A stretch of 36,697 nt of DNA, taken from contig JAHDOX010000038.1 of assembly GCA_018434645.1 (NCBI GenBank), positions 1 through 36,697 on the forward strand, read 5' to 3'. Below are positions 8,570-17,127 of the stretch, piece by piece; the stretch's first letter is position 1; each line of letters opens with the position of its first letter. The notes under the pieces are model-generated. The model was not told where the DNA came from. It saw only the letters and a program-made list of their open reading frames with translations, and ran no database searches. The DNA is from Synergistales bacterium (GTDB lineage Bacteria; Synergistota; Synergistia; Synergistales; Thermovirgaceae). The translations under genes were made by a program, and so were the position numbers.

Positions 8570-9142
8570 ATGGAAAGAGACAAGGCTCTGGAACTGCTCA
8601 AAAGGTATAATGCCGAAGAAGGTCATATAAGACATGCCGTCGCCGTGGAAGCGGCGATGCGCCATTTTGCGAGGAAACTGGGAGAAGACGAGAAACTGTG
8701 GGGAATAACTGGTCTTTTGCATGACATCGATTGGGAAAAGACACAGGAAACACCCGAGCGCCATACCCATGTAGGGGCGCAAATCCTGGAAGAAGAGGGC
8801 TATCCGCCCCAGGTGGTAAGGGCGGTTTTATCCCATGGTTGGGGAATATGCAGTGACGTAAAACCCGAATCGGACATGGAAAAGTACCTTTTCGCCGTCG
8901 ATGAGCTGACGGGCTTTGTAACCGCTGTAGCCCTGGTTCGCCCGGGGAAATCGCTGCAGGACCTCAAGGTCAAATCTGTCAGAAAAAAATGGAAAGACAA
9001 GGCTTTCGCCCGTGGCGTCGACAGGGACGTCATCCAAAGGGGGGCGGAGCTTCTCGGTCAGCCTCTGGAAGATCTCATAGAGGAGGTAATCGAGGCCCTC
9101 AGACCGGTAGAAAAAGAAATAGGACTGGGAGAGGACGACTGA
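8570..9142 (+). CDS. HD domain protein (HDIG-type phosphohydrolase)
   Basis: This small soluble protein (190 aa) has an HD metal-dependent phosphohydrolase domain. An HxxA-type first His is present in EGHIRHAVAVEAAM. The HD pair is in LLHDIDWEK, followed by His residues in RHTHVGAQIL and VLSHGWG, which together could bind a metal pair. DELTGFVTAVALVRP is typical of this uncharacterised HDIG group. Substrate is unknown. An AAGGAGG SD fixes the start at ATG 8570, not the earlier in-frame TTG at 8543. It sits 47 bases after the AAA+/TPR gene and is convergent with the small membrane protein gene at 9178. Confidence 0.87.
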   Translation: MERDKALELLKRYNAEEGHIRHAVAVEAAMRHFARKLGEDEKLWGITGLLHDIDWEKTQETPERHTHVGAQILEEEGYPPQVVRAVLSHGWGICSDVKPESDMEKYLFAVDELTGFVTAVALVRPGKSLQDLKVKSVRKKWKDKAFARGVDRDVIQRGAELLGQPLEDLIEEVIEALRPVEKEIGLGEDD

Positions 9143-9177
9143 TTCGCCAGATTCATTCGGACGACGCGACGCTTCTG

Positions 9178-9648
9178 CTATTCCAGGGGCGCCGCGTCCA
9201 GTAGTTTCCACCGGATTCCACCAGGTCCGGTCATTTCGTACGACAGCAGCATGTACCCGCCTATATGCCCGTCCTCTACGTAGGCCATGCACCATGAAGG
9301 TCCCAAAAACCAGATATCGCTTTTGCCCGGAATTCTCATGGTCCCTCCAACAACGCCTTCCCACGGCAGAAGGTCTCTTCGCGAAAGCAGATCCTCCAGG
9401 GCTTCCTCGCGGGGATCTCCTGTGGAAACGGAGGCCCTTTCACTCCAGTCCGGTCCCGGTACAGCGGCATCCTGAAGGTTTTGGACCTTTTTCTCAAGAA
9501 TTTTCTCGCGCAGGGCGTATTCGTCTATGATTCCTTGAAGGGACCGGATTTCGGAAAGACTTCGGAAATTGAAAAAGAGACTTGCGGCAAGTCCCAGTGC
9601 GAGTAAAACGAGCAGGACCGAATTTGCGAAAGCGCGTCTTGTGATCAT
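9178..9648 (-). CDS. Small membrane-anchored protein of unknown function
   Basis: I do not recognise this family. The 156-aa product has a positively charged N terminus (MITRRAF) followed by one hydrophobic segment at about residues 8-27, then a heptad-like stretch (RSLSEIRSLQGIIDEYALR) suggesting a short coiled coil, and a C-terminal extracytoplasmic domain with WEGVVGGTMRIPGKSDIWF. That layout resembles division- or envelope-associated bitopic proteins, but no assignment is made. The start is the second ATG of ATGACAATG, because GGAGGG is nine bases upstream of it. The longer version upstream (to 9702) lacks an SD. Confidence 0.68.
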   Translation of the reverse strand: MITRRAFANSVLLVLLALGLAASLFFNFRSLSEIRSLQGIIDEYALREKILEKKVQNLQDAAVPGPDWSERASVSTGDPREEALEDLLSRRDLLPWEGVVGGTMRIPGKSDIWFLGPSWCMAYVEDGHIGGYMLLSYEMTGPGGIRWKLLDAAPLE

Positions 9649-9895
9649 TGTCATCACCCTCCGGCATGTTGAAACAGTTCCCCTTGTGGTACTCTTCCTC
9701 ATGTGAGTACTTACGTCAGTTTAGCACTATAGGTAGGGTTTCGGGATAAATAAAGTTTAAAGGCATTAAAAGGCCTGTTTTTTGGCCCCCGGGAGGAGGG
9801 AATCCGTAAACGGGCGGATACGCTGTTTACCTGGGGCAGTGGACAATAATACCTACAGGGAAAAAACCCTTTTATAAAAGAAGGGAAGTGTTTTT
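9649..9895. other. Divergent intergenic region
   Basis: These 247 bases lie between two divergent genes, the membrane protein (minus) and the response regulator (plus). It contains AT-rich stretches such as GATAAATAAAGTTTAAAGGC near 9745-9765 and CAATAATACC near 9843. No sigma70 promoter with both boxes at good spacing was found on either strand. AGAAGGGAAG just before 9896 can serve as SD. The response regulator might bind here to control its own operon, but no operator was identified. Confidence 0.4.
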
Positions 9896-10531
9896 ATGGC
9901 GATACGGATAGTTCTGGCCGACGACCATCCTCTTACGCGCGTCGGACTCAGGGACTACCTGCTCAAGGAGGAGGATTTCGAACTCGTAGGCGAGGCCTCC
10001 GACGGTATCGAGGCCGGGAGGCTCATAGAGAGCAAAAAACCTGACGTAGCGCTCCTTGACATAAGGATGCCCGGTGAAAGCGGCGTTTCTCTGGCCCGGA
10101 AAGTCCGGGACCTGTCACCTTCCACTGCTGTCATCATGCTCACCTCCTACGATGCCCAGCAGTACGTCCTCTCTTCCCTCAAGGCGGGGGCAAAGGGGTT
10201 TGTGCTTAAAACAACGACGCCCGAGGACCTGGCCAGGGCGATTCGTATTGTCGCCTCAGGGGGGTTGTACCTTGATTCCGAGGTTTCTCAGGCTATGGAA
10301 AGCCCCGGGTTTTCGCCGGAAAACCTGTCCTCCAGGGAACGTGAAGTTCTGGTCGAGGCGGCAAGAGGCCTTTCAAGCAAGGAGATTGCGGGGAAGCTTT
10401 ACATCAGCGAAAGGACCGTACAAACTCACCTCGGGTCCATTTATGACAAGCTCGGGGCCAGGAACAAGACGGAAGCCATGCTTTTGGCACTCAAATACGG
10501 GGTGGTTTCGCTGGAGGAGTTGCTTGAATGA
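9896..10531 (+). CDS. NarL/LuxR-family response regulator
   Basis: This is a DNA-binding response regulator of 211 aa. The receiver domain has the acidic pair D9-D10, the phosphoacceptor Asp55 (VALLDIRMPG), the conserved Thr/Ser in IMLTSYD and the Lys in LKAGAKGFVLK. The C-terminal LuxR-type helix-turn-helix is at about 145-205 (LSSREREVLVEAARG, SSKEIAGKLYISERTVQTHL). The stop overlaps the sensor kinase start by ATGA (10528-10531), so the pair is translationally coupled. Target genes are not evident. The divergently transcribed membrane protein gene and the operon itself are candidates by position only. Confidence 0.95.
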   Translation: MAIRIVLADDHPLTRVGLRDYLLKEEDFELVGEASDGIEAGRLIESKKPDVALLDIRMPGESGVSLARKVRDLSPSTAVIMLTSYDAQQYVLSSLKAGAKGFVLKTTTPEDLARAIRIVASGGLYLDSEVSQAMESPGFSPENLSSREREVLVEAARGLSSKEIAGKLYISERTVQTHLGSIYDKLGARNKTEAMLLALKYGVVSLEELLE

Positions 10532-11889
10532 GGCGACATCTTCTGATCCTTTTGACGGTAGCGGTCCTCCTTCCCTCTTTCGCCGCTTTGGTCATAGGCT
10601 GGGTAGGGGTGATCGAACATCAGAAGGCCATGGAAGTGGTGGCCCAGTCCTACGTCAAGGACCTGGCGCAAAATTTCGCCGACCGGATCGAAGCGGGCTG
10701 GGAGACCAGGACGGGTTTCTCGAGAATGGAACGTATGATGAGGTTCCACAGGATGAGCTTCGACCTTTCCATACCCGGCTGGGTTGCGGTGGTGGATTCA
10801 AATGGCCGTTTGCTGCTTTCCACGTCGGGAGCAGATATCCTCACCACGCTCTGGCAGCAGGAAATTCCCATCGGGTCGGCCGTTGACGTCATAAGTTCAG
10901 GGGGGGAGCGCTTTACCCTCGCCGCATACCCTGCCGGCGCGACGGGCTGGTTTGTCATAGCCGCTGTTTCGTGGAATGAGCTTCTGGGGCCAATGCTGGC
11001 TTTCAACCGCTGGCCCTTTTACGTAGGGCTCACGGGGCTTTTGGGGCTTCTTTCGGTATACGCCCTGTGGCGCTGGCTTGTTTCCCCATTGCGCTTTCTG
11101 GAGGCGGAAGTTTCCGTACTTAAGTGGGGTAAGGAAGTGCCGGTTCGTGATGATCCCAAAGCGGTCTTCGAGCTTCGGAGACTGCGCCAGGTCCTGTACC
11201 AGCTGGCCCTTTCCGCGATGGAACGGGCGAAACTTATGAAACGTTACGTCAGCGATATCGTTCGGGTCCAGGAAGAGGAAAGGTCCAAACTGGCACGTGA
11301 AATTCACGATGGGCCGCTTCAGGATGTTACAGCCCTGATCCAGCAGCTTCGGCTGGCGACGTCTGAAGTGAAAAGGGAAGAATCGGTCGACAGGCTCCAT
11401 CTCGCTGAAGAGGGGGCCATTCATGTGGTACGTGAGCTGCGTTCCCTTTGCGACGAACTTTCGCCGCCCTGGCTCGATCTTGGACTAGCCCAGGCCCTTC
11501 AGGAGCTGGCCGACAGGTTCTCAAGGCATCTCGGCATTTCCGTGAGCCTGGAAGTCGATGGAGAAATTCCCCTCTCCCGTGAGGAAACCCTCGCGTTTTT
11601 CAGGGTAGTCCAGGAAGCAGTGCACAACTCGTTCAGGCATGGGAACGCGGATTCCGTGGTGATAAGGCTTTTCGAGGAAGACGGGATGGCCGTGCTCGAA
11701 GTCGTGGACGACGGGAAGGGCTTTGATTTGGAAGTGGACGTGGAATCCCTGCGAGTCAGCGGTCACCGTGGACTCGCCAACATGAACGAGCGCATGAGCC
11801 TCATAGGCGGGACGCTCGATATAAAGTCCACTCCGGGAGAAGGGACCACAGTCAGGTGTTCGGTGCCGATCACTTCCGCTTCTGCCTGA
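10528..11889 (+). CDS. Sensor histidine kinase, NarX/DegS (HisKA_3) type
   Basis: This membrane sensor kinase is the partner of the preceding regulator. It has two transmembrane helices (about residues 5-28 and 162-184) flanking a roughly 130-aa extracytoplasmic domain with a possible dCache/PAS-like look (VAVVDSNGRLLLST). Then come a HAMP-like linker, the HisKA_3 dimerisation helix with phosphoacceptor His260 (EERSKLAREIHDGPLQD), and a HATPase domain (N box QEAVHNSFRHGNA, G1 VVDDGKGFD, G2 GHRGLANMNERM). The length of 453 aa is normal. The ligand cannot be deduced. Its 3' end overlaps the converging UPF0316 gene by 20 bp. Confidence 0.93.
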   Translation: MRRHLLILLTVAVLLPSFAALVIGWVGVIEHQKAMEVVAQSYVKDLAQNFADRIEAGWETRTGFSRMERMMRFHRMSFDLSIPGWVAVVDSNGRLLLSTSGADILTTLWQQEIPIGSAVDVISSGGERFTLAAYPAGATGWFVIAAVSWNELLGPMLAFNRWPFYVGLTGLLGLLSVYALWRWLVSPLRFLEAEVSVLKWGKEVPVRDDPKAVFELRRLRQVLYQLALSAMERAKLMKRYVSDIVRVQEEERSKLAREIHDGPLQDVTALIQQLRLATSEVKREESVDRLHLAEEGAIHVVRELRSLCDELSPPWLDLGLAQALQELADRFSRHLGISVSLEVDGEIPLSREETLAFFRVVQEAVHNSFRHGNADSVVIRLFEEDGMAVLEVVDDGKGFDLEVDVESLRVSGHRGLANMNERMSLIGGTLDIKSTPGEGTTVRCSVPITSASA

Positions 11890-12385
11890 AGTGGCCGCCC
11901 CATACTCCCCTTACGTCGGAGACGAAAACGAAACCTGTACTGCCTATCATGTTCGAGATATGAGGGATCTCCGAGCGCTGGCACAGTATCTTGAGTATGA
12001 GCCTGTCGCCCGCTTTACCCTCTCCATGGATGACGGTGGTTCCGAAGCCTTCTGACCTAAGGTCCTCCACCAGGATGAGGGAGGACTCGGTTTCCGGAGC
12101 GATCACTTCGACCAGGACATAGGCGCTCATGAGCTTTGACTCGAGGAATATGCCAAGGTAGTTTCCCGCAGCAAACCCCCCGGCGTAAGCGACGATCTGA
12201 AGCGGTGATGTTATGCCGTTTTTGAGGACGTATCCCAGTGCGAGAAGGTATATGCCTGACTCGAAGAACGCGGTAACAGCAGCCTGGGCTTTTTTCCCCT
12301 TGACGAGAAGCAGTATCCTGAACGTCCCGAGGGAGACATCCATAAGGCGCGAGCAGAAGATGAGTAAAAGTCCGATCAGGTCCAT
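11870..12385 (-). CDS. UPF0316 / DUF2179 family membrane protein
   Basis: This 171-aa protein has three hydrophobic segments in its first ~90 residues (LIGLLLIFCSRLMDVS, FFESGIYLLALGYVL, QIVAYAGGFAAGNYLGIFLE), then a soluble alpha/beta C-terminal domain (VIAPETESSLILVEDLRS...). The SRLMDVSLGTFR stretch and the C-terminal DUF2179 part match the UPF0316 group as I know it. Its biochemical role is not established, though PII-like or nucleotide-binding functions have been discussed for DUF2179 domains. GGAGG four bases before ATG 12385 sets the start; the longer frame to 12439 lacks an SD. It overlaps the end of the histidine kinase gene tail-to-tail. Confidence 0.82.
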   Translation of the reverse strand: MDLIGLLLIFCSRLMDVSLGTFRILLLVKGKKAQAAVTAFFESGIYLLALGYVLKNGITSPLQIVAYAGGFAAGNYLGIFLESKLMSAYVLVEVIAPETESSLILVEDLRSEGFGTTVIHGEGKAGDRLILKILCQRSEIPHISNMIGSTGFVFVSDVRGVWGGHFRQKRK

Positions 12386-12542
12386 GATTCCTCCACGGTC
12401 CCGTCCGTATGGTTTTTGTGGACGGCAAGCACATAACATCTTAGTATAAAATGAATGAGTTTGACAGCCCGAAGAAAAGAGAAAGAGATCGGATAATAAG
12501 TTCGTCCAGCGAAGGGAGGGAGCCCCTTAAAGGGGCGAAATC

Positions 12543-14156
12543 ATGCGAATACGCGTTCTTGGTGCTGCCGGAGAGGTAACCGGGTCCAACTATCTTCTCG
12601 ATGTGGGAGGGAAAAGGGTACTTGTGGACTGCGGCCTTTATCAGGGTGGGGATCAGGAAAAAAACAGGGAGCCACTGGGTTTTGAACCCTCAGAGCTTGC
12701 GGCGGTAATACTTACCCATGCACACCTGGACCATACCGGGCGGGTTCCACTTCTCGCAAGGCAAGGATTCAAGGGCCCTGTCTATGGCACCAGACCGACT
12801 CTGGAACTCTCGGAAGTCCTCTGGGAAGACGCGGCGCGTCTGCAAAAAGAGGACGCAGAGTGGAAAACCAGGAAAAACCAGCGAAAGGGACTGTCTCCAG
12901 TGGAGCCTCTTTTTACCGAAGAGGACGCCAGGCAGGCTTTGGGGCAGTTAAAGTCGGGCAGTTATGACGATGTGATCGACATCGCCGAGGGTGTCAGGGT
13001 CAGATTCAGGGATGCCGGGCATATCCTGGGCAGCGCCAACCTTGAACTGTGGCTTGCCGAAGGCGAAGAGGAGGTCAAGATCGTCTTTTCCGGCGACCTG
13101 GGGCCTCAAAAGACCGTTTTGGAACGCAATCCTTCCTTCATCGAAGAGGCCGATTACGTGGTTATCGAATCCACCTACGGCAACCGGGAGCACAAGACCA
13201 ACGAGGAAAGCCGGGAAGAATTCCGCCAGACGATGCGGACAATGCTTAAGGATCACGGCAAGGTGCTTGTTCCCACCTTTGTCGTGGACAGAGCCCAAAG
13301 GGTGCTGTACGAATTGACGCTCATGCAGCTTGAAGGCATACTTCCGGATAACGTACCCATCTATTTCGATTCACCCATGGGGTTGAAGGCTACCGAAATC
13401 TACAACGAACACGTTGCCCTGCTCTCGAGCGAAATCCAGGATCAGATACGAAACGGCACGGATCCCTTTTCGCCGAAACAATTGCGTATAGTCGAAAGTG
13501 TTGAAGAATCAAAGGCGATAAACTCCGTAAGGCACGCCATTGTCCTCGCCGGTAGCGGCATGTGTACAGGGGGTCGTATAGTCCATCATCTGAAGAACAA
13601 TCTGTACAAGGAAGACACCCACGTCGTTTTTGTCGGTTACCAGGCAAGGGGTACTTTGGGACGCAGAATAGTGGAAGGAGCCAGGACCGTCAGGGTGGCG
13701 GGGGAGGAAGTGGCAGTAAATGCCCAAATACACACCATCAACGGGTTTTCCGCTCACGCTGACCGCAGGGACCTTTTGGCATGGGCACGTAACTTCAGTA
13801 CGAAACCCACTTTCTTCATCACTCACGGTGAGGAAGAGTCCGCCGAGGCTCTTGCCAGGAATCTGGAAGAAGAAGGTTTTAAAGCCGTAATACCTGTGCT
13901 GGGGCAGGGATTTGAGCTTAAGCCGAGTCGGGAGGCGGTTGCCGCCGGGACAATCGGTGCGTTCAGAGGCTTTAAAACGGGCAAGTCGGAAGCGGACGCC
14001 CTGCTTTCTGAGATAGAGGCCGTTACTTCACTCCTTCGAGGCAAGAAGGGGTTAGAACGAGGGGAGTACATCAACCTGCTTTCATCGGCTCACACCCTTC
14101 TGGAAACCGTCAGGGACAAGATAGAGGAGACCGGCGGGGGAGAAACGGTTTTGTAA
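12543..14156 (+). CDS. Metallo-beta-lactamase / beta-CASP RNA-processing exonuclease
   Basis: This is a 537-aa ribonuclease of the Ysh1/CPSF73-like beta-CASP class. The zinc motif THAHLDHTGRVP (His59, His61, Asp63, His64) is intact, with the later ligands in DAGHILGSANLEL and FSGDLGP. Beta-CASP elements include VIESTYGNREH, FVVDRAQRVLYEL, the SGMCTGGRIVHHLKNNL motif and INGFSAHADRRDLL (Asp/His). Bacterial members are thought to act in RNA maturation or decay, but specific substrates are mostly unknown. About 80 C-terminal residues form an extra helical tail beyond the catalytic core. It stands upstream of a membrane protein and tyrS on the same strand. Confidence 0.92.
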   Translation: MRIRVLGAAGEVTGSNYLLDVGGKRVLVDCGLYQGGDQEKNREPLGFEPSELAAVILTHAHLDHTGRVPLLARQGFKGPVYGTRPTLELSEVLWEDAARLQKEDAEWKTRKNQRKGLSPVEPLFTEEDARQALGQLKSGSYDDVIDIAEGVRVRFRDAGHILGSANLELWLAEGEEEVKIVFSGDLGPQKTVLERNPSFIEEADYVVIESTYGNREHKTNEESREEFRQTMRTMLKDHGKVLVPTFVVDRAQRVLYELTLMQLEGILPDNVPIYFDSPMGLKATEIYNEHVALLSSEIQDQIRNGTDPFSPKQLRIVESVEESKAINSVRHAIVLAGSGMCTGGRIVHHLKNNLYKEDTHVVFVGYQARGTLGRRIVEGARTVRVAGEEVAVNAQIHTINGFSAHADRRDLLAWARNFSTKPTFFITHGEEESAEALARNLEEEGFKAVIPVLGQGFELKPSREAVAAGTIGAFRGFKTGKSEADALLSEIEAVTSLLRGKKGLERGEYINLLSSAHTLLETVRDKIEETGGGETVL

Positions 14157-14228
14157 AAAACCGAAAAGGACCTTGGTGAGCATTTTGAACGCGGAAGAGT
14201 AAATTACCTCGTGAGGAGGTTTCGATAT

Positions 14229-15701
14229 ATGCGCAAGGGGATCTATTTCTGGTTCACCATAATTTTTGCGGCCGCTGTCATAGCGGGCGGCTACATATAT
14301 TTCGGGCACAGGCCGGTAACACTGACAGTGTCCGAAGTCCTGCCGGCGGTTGGAGAGAGCTTACCGTACGTTCTGGTCATTGCGCCGGGAGACCAGATAG
14401 GGGCCGAAATCCCGGAAGAAGTCGTCCGAAAGGCTCCCTTGCGGTCAAAGCCCTATTACCGGCTGATGCGCGGGTTGTTGCCTTTGGCAGGGTTTTCGAA
14501 AGAATCGGCGCTTTTGGCCGCGGGAGCGAGGGATACCGGAAAGGCCGAATTGTACGGCGCCTTCCTTTTTACCATTAAGGAAACATCCGCCCTTTCCACG
14601 GGGCGGGTTCCCGAAAACTGGAAGGAAGCGCTTCCTGAAGCGTCTTTGGGAAAAACCGGGAACAGGTCCCTTTTGAGACTGGGTGCCGATGCCCCTGAAT
14701 TGTATTTTATTACCCGGGGCGACATGCTGCTTGTGTCCCTGGAAGAGGCCGGCATCGACAGGATGATTGAAGCCATCGACGACCCCGTTTCAAGGATGAA
14801 TGTCTCCTGGAAATTGGAAACTGCCTGGCCGGGGCATTTCCTGTTTAACGACGGTGGAGTCCTGGCCGAAAAGGCGTCTTTAAAAGGTCTTGACGTGGGC
14901 TCTGATGTCCTAAGGCTCGAAGCGGCCTGGAAGAAAACGTCAGACGAGGGCCTTTTGGCCTGGTCTGTAGACGGGATCGAAGGGTGGATACCGGCCGAGA
15001 TTGGTAAAGCCCTGAAGGGTCACTTTTGGCGGGAGGAGCTTTACATGCCCGAACCTCTCATCCTTGCGGCCGGCTTTAACATACCCCGGGTCGTACCCGG
15101 CGGGTCAAAACTTTGGGGCGAGCTTTCCGAAGCTGCGGAAACGATTGGCGTCGGGGCGAGCCTTTTGGCTAGGGTCCTGGAAGGTCCTGCCTTGTTAGTA
15201 ATCGGCGGACGCAGTCGCCTGCTTCTGGCAGATTTACCGGGTTTTTTGCTGGAATTGCCCGACAGGGGTAAAGATGGAATCGAACTGGTGGAGGCCTTGT
15301 GGGAAAGGGACTTCATGCGGGTTCCAATGGAACCCCGGCCCCTAAATGGATTCGAGGCCGGAGGAAGCCTTTCGATCCCACTTTCCGTAGTCGGGGCCGC
15401 GTCGGAAGATTTGGTCGTTATGGGGGCCATGGATGTGTCTAAACTCGGCGAACTCCTTCCACCGAAGGACGTAGTCGATCTCCCCGAAAGTGCGTTGGCG
15501 TGGATTTATGTCGATTTCCCGAAAGCGGCGGAAGCCTTGAGGAACCTGGGCACGGCGGGAAGCCTGGCCCAAAGGATAGGCATTTCCGGAGGAGAAGGCC
15601 TGGAAGAACTTGCCGAATCCGTTGAAAGGCTCACCCAACTGGGTAAAATCCTGGTGATTATGGAGGATTATAAAACGGGACGAATCAGGTGGGAACAGTA
15701 A
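14229..15701 (+). CDS. Membrane-anchored protein of unknown function, 490 aa
   Basis: I do not recognise this protein. It has a single N-terminal hydrophobic anchor (about residues 5-24, IYFWFTIIFAAAVIAGGYIYF), then a large extracytoplasmic domain without Cys or a clear catalytic signature. Two roughly similar halves are suggested by repeated alpha/beta stretches (PELYFITRGDMLLVSLEEAGIDR and SEDLVVMGAMDVSKLGELLP), reminiscent of DUF3352-like surface proteins, though this is weak. The start is set by GAGGAGGT at 14213-14220 before ATG 14229. Codon usage fits its neighbours, so it is probably a lineage-specific envelope protein. It lies 72 bases after the beta-CASP nuclease and 94 before tyrS. 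Confidence 0.7.
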   Translation: MRKGIYFWFTIIFAAAVIAGGYIYFGHRPVTLTVSEVLPAVGESLPYVLVIAPGDQIGAEIPEEVVRKAPLRSKPYYRLMRGLLPLAGFSKESALLAAGARDTGKAELYGAFLFTIKETSALSTGRVPENWKEALPEASLGKTGNRSLLRLGADAPELYFITRGDMLLVSLEEAGIDRMIEAIDDPVSRMNVSWKLETAWPGHFLFNDGGVLAEKASLKGLDVGSDVLRLEAAWKKTSDEGLLAWSVDGIEGWIPAEIGKALKGHFWREELYMPEPLILAAGFNIPRVVPGGSKLWGELSEAAETIGVGASLLARVLEGPALLVIGGRSRLLLADLPGFLLELPDRGKDGIELVEALWERDFMRVPMEPRPLNGFEAGGSLSIPLSVVGAASEDLVVMGAMDVSKLGELLPPKDVVDLPESALAWIYVDFPKAAEALRNLGTAGSLAQRIGISGGEGLEELAESVERLTQLGKILVIMEDYKTGRIRWEQ

Positions 15702-15795
15702 AACCGGATGTACATGACACGCCCCTTAAAATCGGTGCGACAAAAAACTTGAAAAAGACCTTCGTTGAAGAAGGAAAATGCGGGAGGTAGGGAAA

Positions 15796-17079
15796 ATGCC
15801 TGAAAACACCCTTGTCGTTCTTGAAGAAAGAGGCTGTGTGGAATGGTGCAGCAGCCCCGAAGAACTGACGTCATTGTTTGAAGAGGAAATGGTTACAGGG
15901 TACGTGGGTTTCGATCCTACGGCCGACAGCCTGCACGTGGGCCATCTTATTCCCATAATGGGACTGGCCTGGATGCAGAGACTAGGCCACAGACCGGTGG
16001 CCATCGCCGGGGGAGGAACGGGGCTTATAGGTGACCCTTCGGGAAAGAGCAAGGAGAGGAACCTGTTGACACTGGAGCAGGTGGAAAAAAACATGGAAAA
16101 GGTCAAGGAGCAGTTCAAGCGGTTTCTTGATTTCGATTGCGGTGTCAATTCGGCTTTGATCATCAACAATTACGACTGGCTAGGCAAGCTTGGCCTCACA
16201 GAGTTTTTGACGGACACGGGCAAGCACTTTACGGTGAATTACATGATCAACCGCGAATACGTAAAAAGCCGACTGGAAGACCCGGAAAAATCCATTTCCT
16301 ACACGGAGTTTTCCTATATGCTCCTTCAGGCCTACGACTTCTTCCACCTTTTCAATGAAATAGGCTGCAAGCTGCAGATGGGCGGGAACGACCAGCAGGG
16401 CAACATTATAGCCGGCATAGATCTCATAAGGAAAAAGACGGGGGGACAGGCCTTCGGAATTACTTACCCGCTGCTTTTGACAGCCACGGGCCAGAAGTTC
16501 GGCAAGACCGAGGAAGGAACGGTGTGGTTGTCGGCGGAGCGGACGTCGCCTTACAAGTTTTACCAGTTTTGGATCAACGCAGACGACCGGGATGTGGAAA
16601 AATTCCTGAAGCTTTTCACCTTCCTGCCCCTTGACGGGATAAAAGATCTGATGGAACGGCACCGGGAAAGGCCTTCAAACCGTGAAGCCCAGCGGGTTTT
16701 GGCCTGGGAGGTAACCAGCGCTGTTCACGGCGAAAAAGCGGCCTCATCGGCAAAAAGGGCGAGTGAGATCCTGTTCGGCAGCGACTTCGACCCTTCTGAA
16801 CTGGACGGCGAAATGGTCTCGATATTGCACCGGGAAGTCCCCACCGGGCGACTGGATGCCGACCCGGAAGACATAGTGGACGCCCTCGTGGCCTGTGGTG
16901 CCTGCAAGAGCAAGGGAGAGGCGCGCCGCCTGATACGCGGGGGAGGAGTCAGCCTTAACGGTAGAAAAGTGGAAACCGAGGATGCCTCCCTTTCGTCCGC
17001 GGATTTCCTCGGTGGGCGGTTCCTTTTCTTCCGTCTGGGCAAAAAAAGGTTCCACATAGCCGAAAGAGCCAATCTTTGA
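15796..17079 (+). CDS. tyrS: Tyrosyl-tRNA synthetase
   Basis: This class I aminoacyl-tRNA synthetase attaches tyrosine to tRNA-Tyr. The HIGH-like motif is HVGH (residues 47-50), preceded by GFDPTADSL; the KMSKS-like motif is KFGKT within the ATGQKFGKTEEGTVWL segment. The QMGGNDQQGNI tyrosine/tRNA contact region and a C-terminal S4 RNA-binding domain (SKGEARRLIRGGGVSLNGRKV) are all present. Length is 427 aa, normal for the bacterial type. The SD GGGAGGTAGGG fixes the start at ATG 15796, not the earlier in-frame ATG 15778 that lies before the SD. No T-box leader was found in the 94 upstream bases. Confidence 0.97.
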   Translation: MPENTLVVLEERGCVEWCSSPEELTSLFEEEMVTGYVGFDPTADSLHVGHLIPIMGLAWMQRLGHRPVAIAGGGTGLIGDPSGKSKERNLLTLEQVEKNMEKVKEQFKRFLDFDCGVNSALIINNYDWLGKLGLTEFLTDTGKHFTVNYMINREYVKSRLEDPEKSISYTEFSYMLLQAYDFFHLFNEIGCKLQMGGNDQQGNIIAGIDLIRKKTGGQAFGITYPLLLTATGQKFGKTEEGTVWLSAERTSPYKFYQFWINADDRDVEKFLKLFTFLPLDGIKDLMERHRERPSNREAQRVLAWEVTSAVHGEKAASSAKRASEILFGSDFDPSELDGEMVSILHREVPTGRLDADPEDIVDALVACGACKSKGEARRLIRGGGVSLNGRKVETEDASLSSADFLGGRFLFFRLGKKRFHIAERANL

Positions 17080-17127
17080 CTGGTCACACAAGGACCGGGG
17101 AAAATGCTACCAGAAGGCTGGTGAAGG

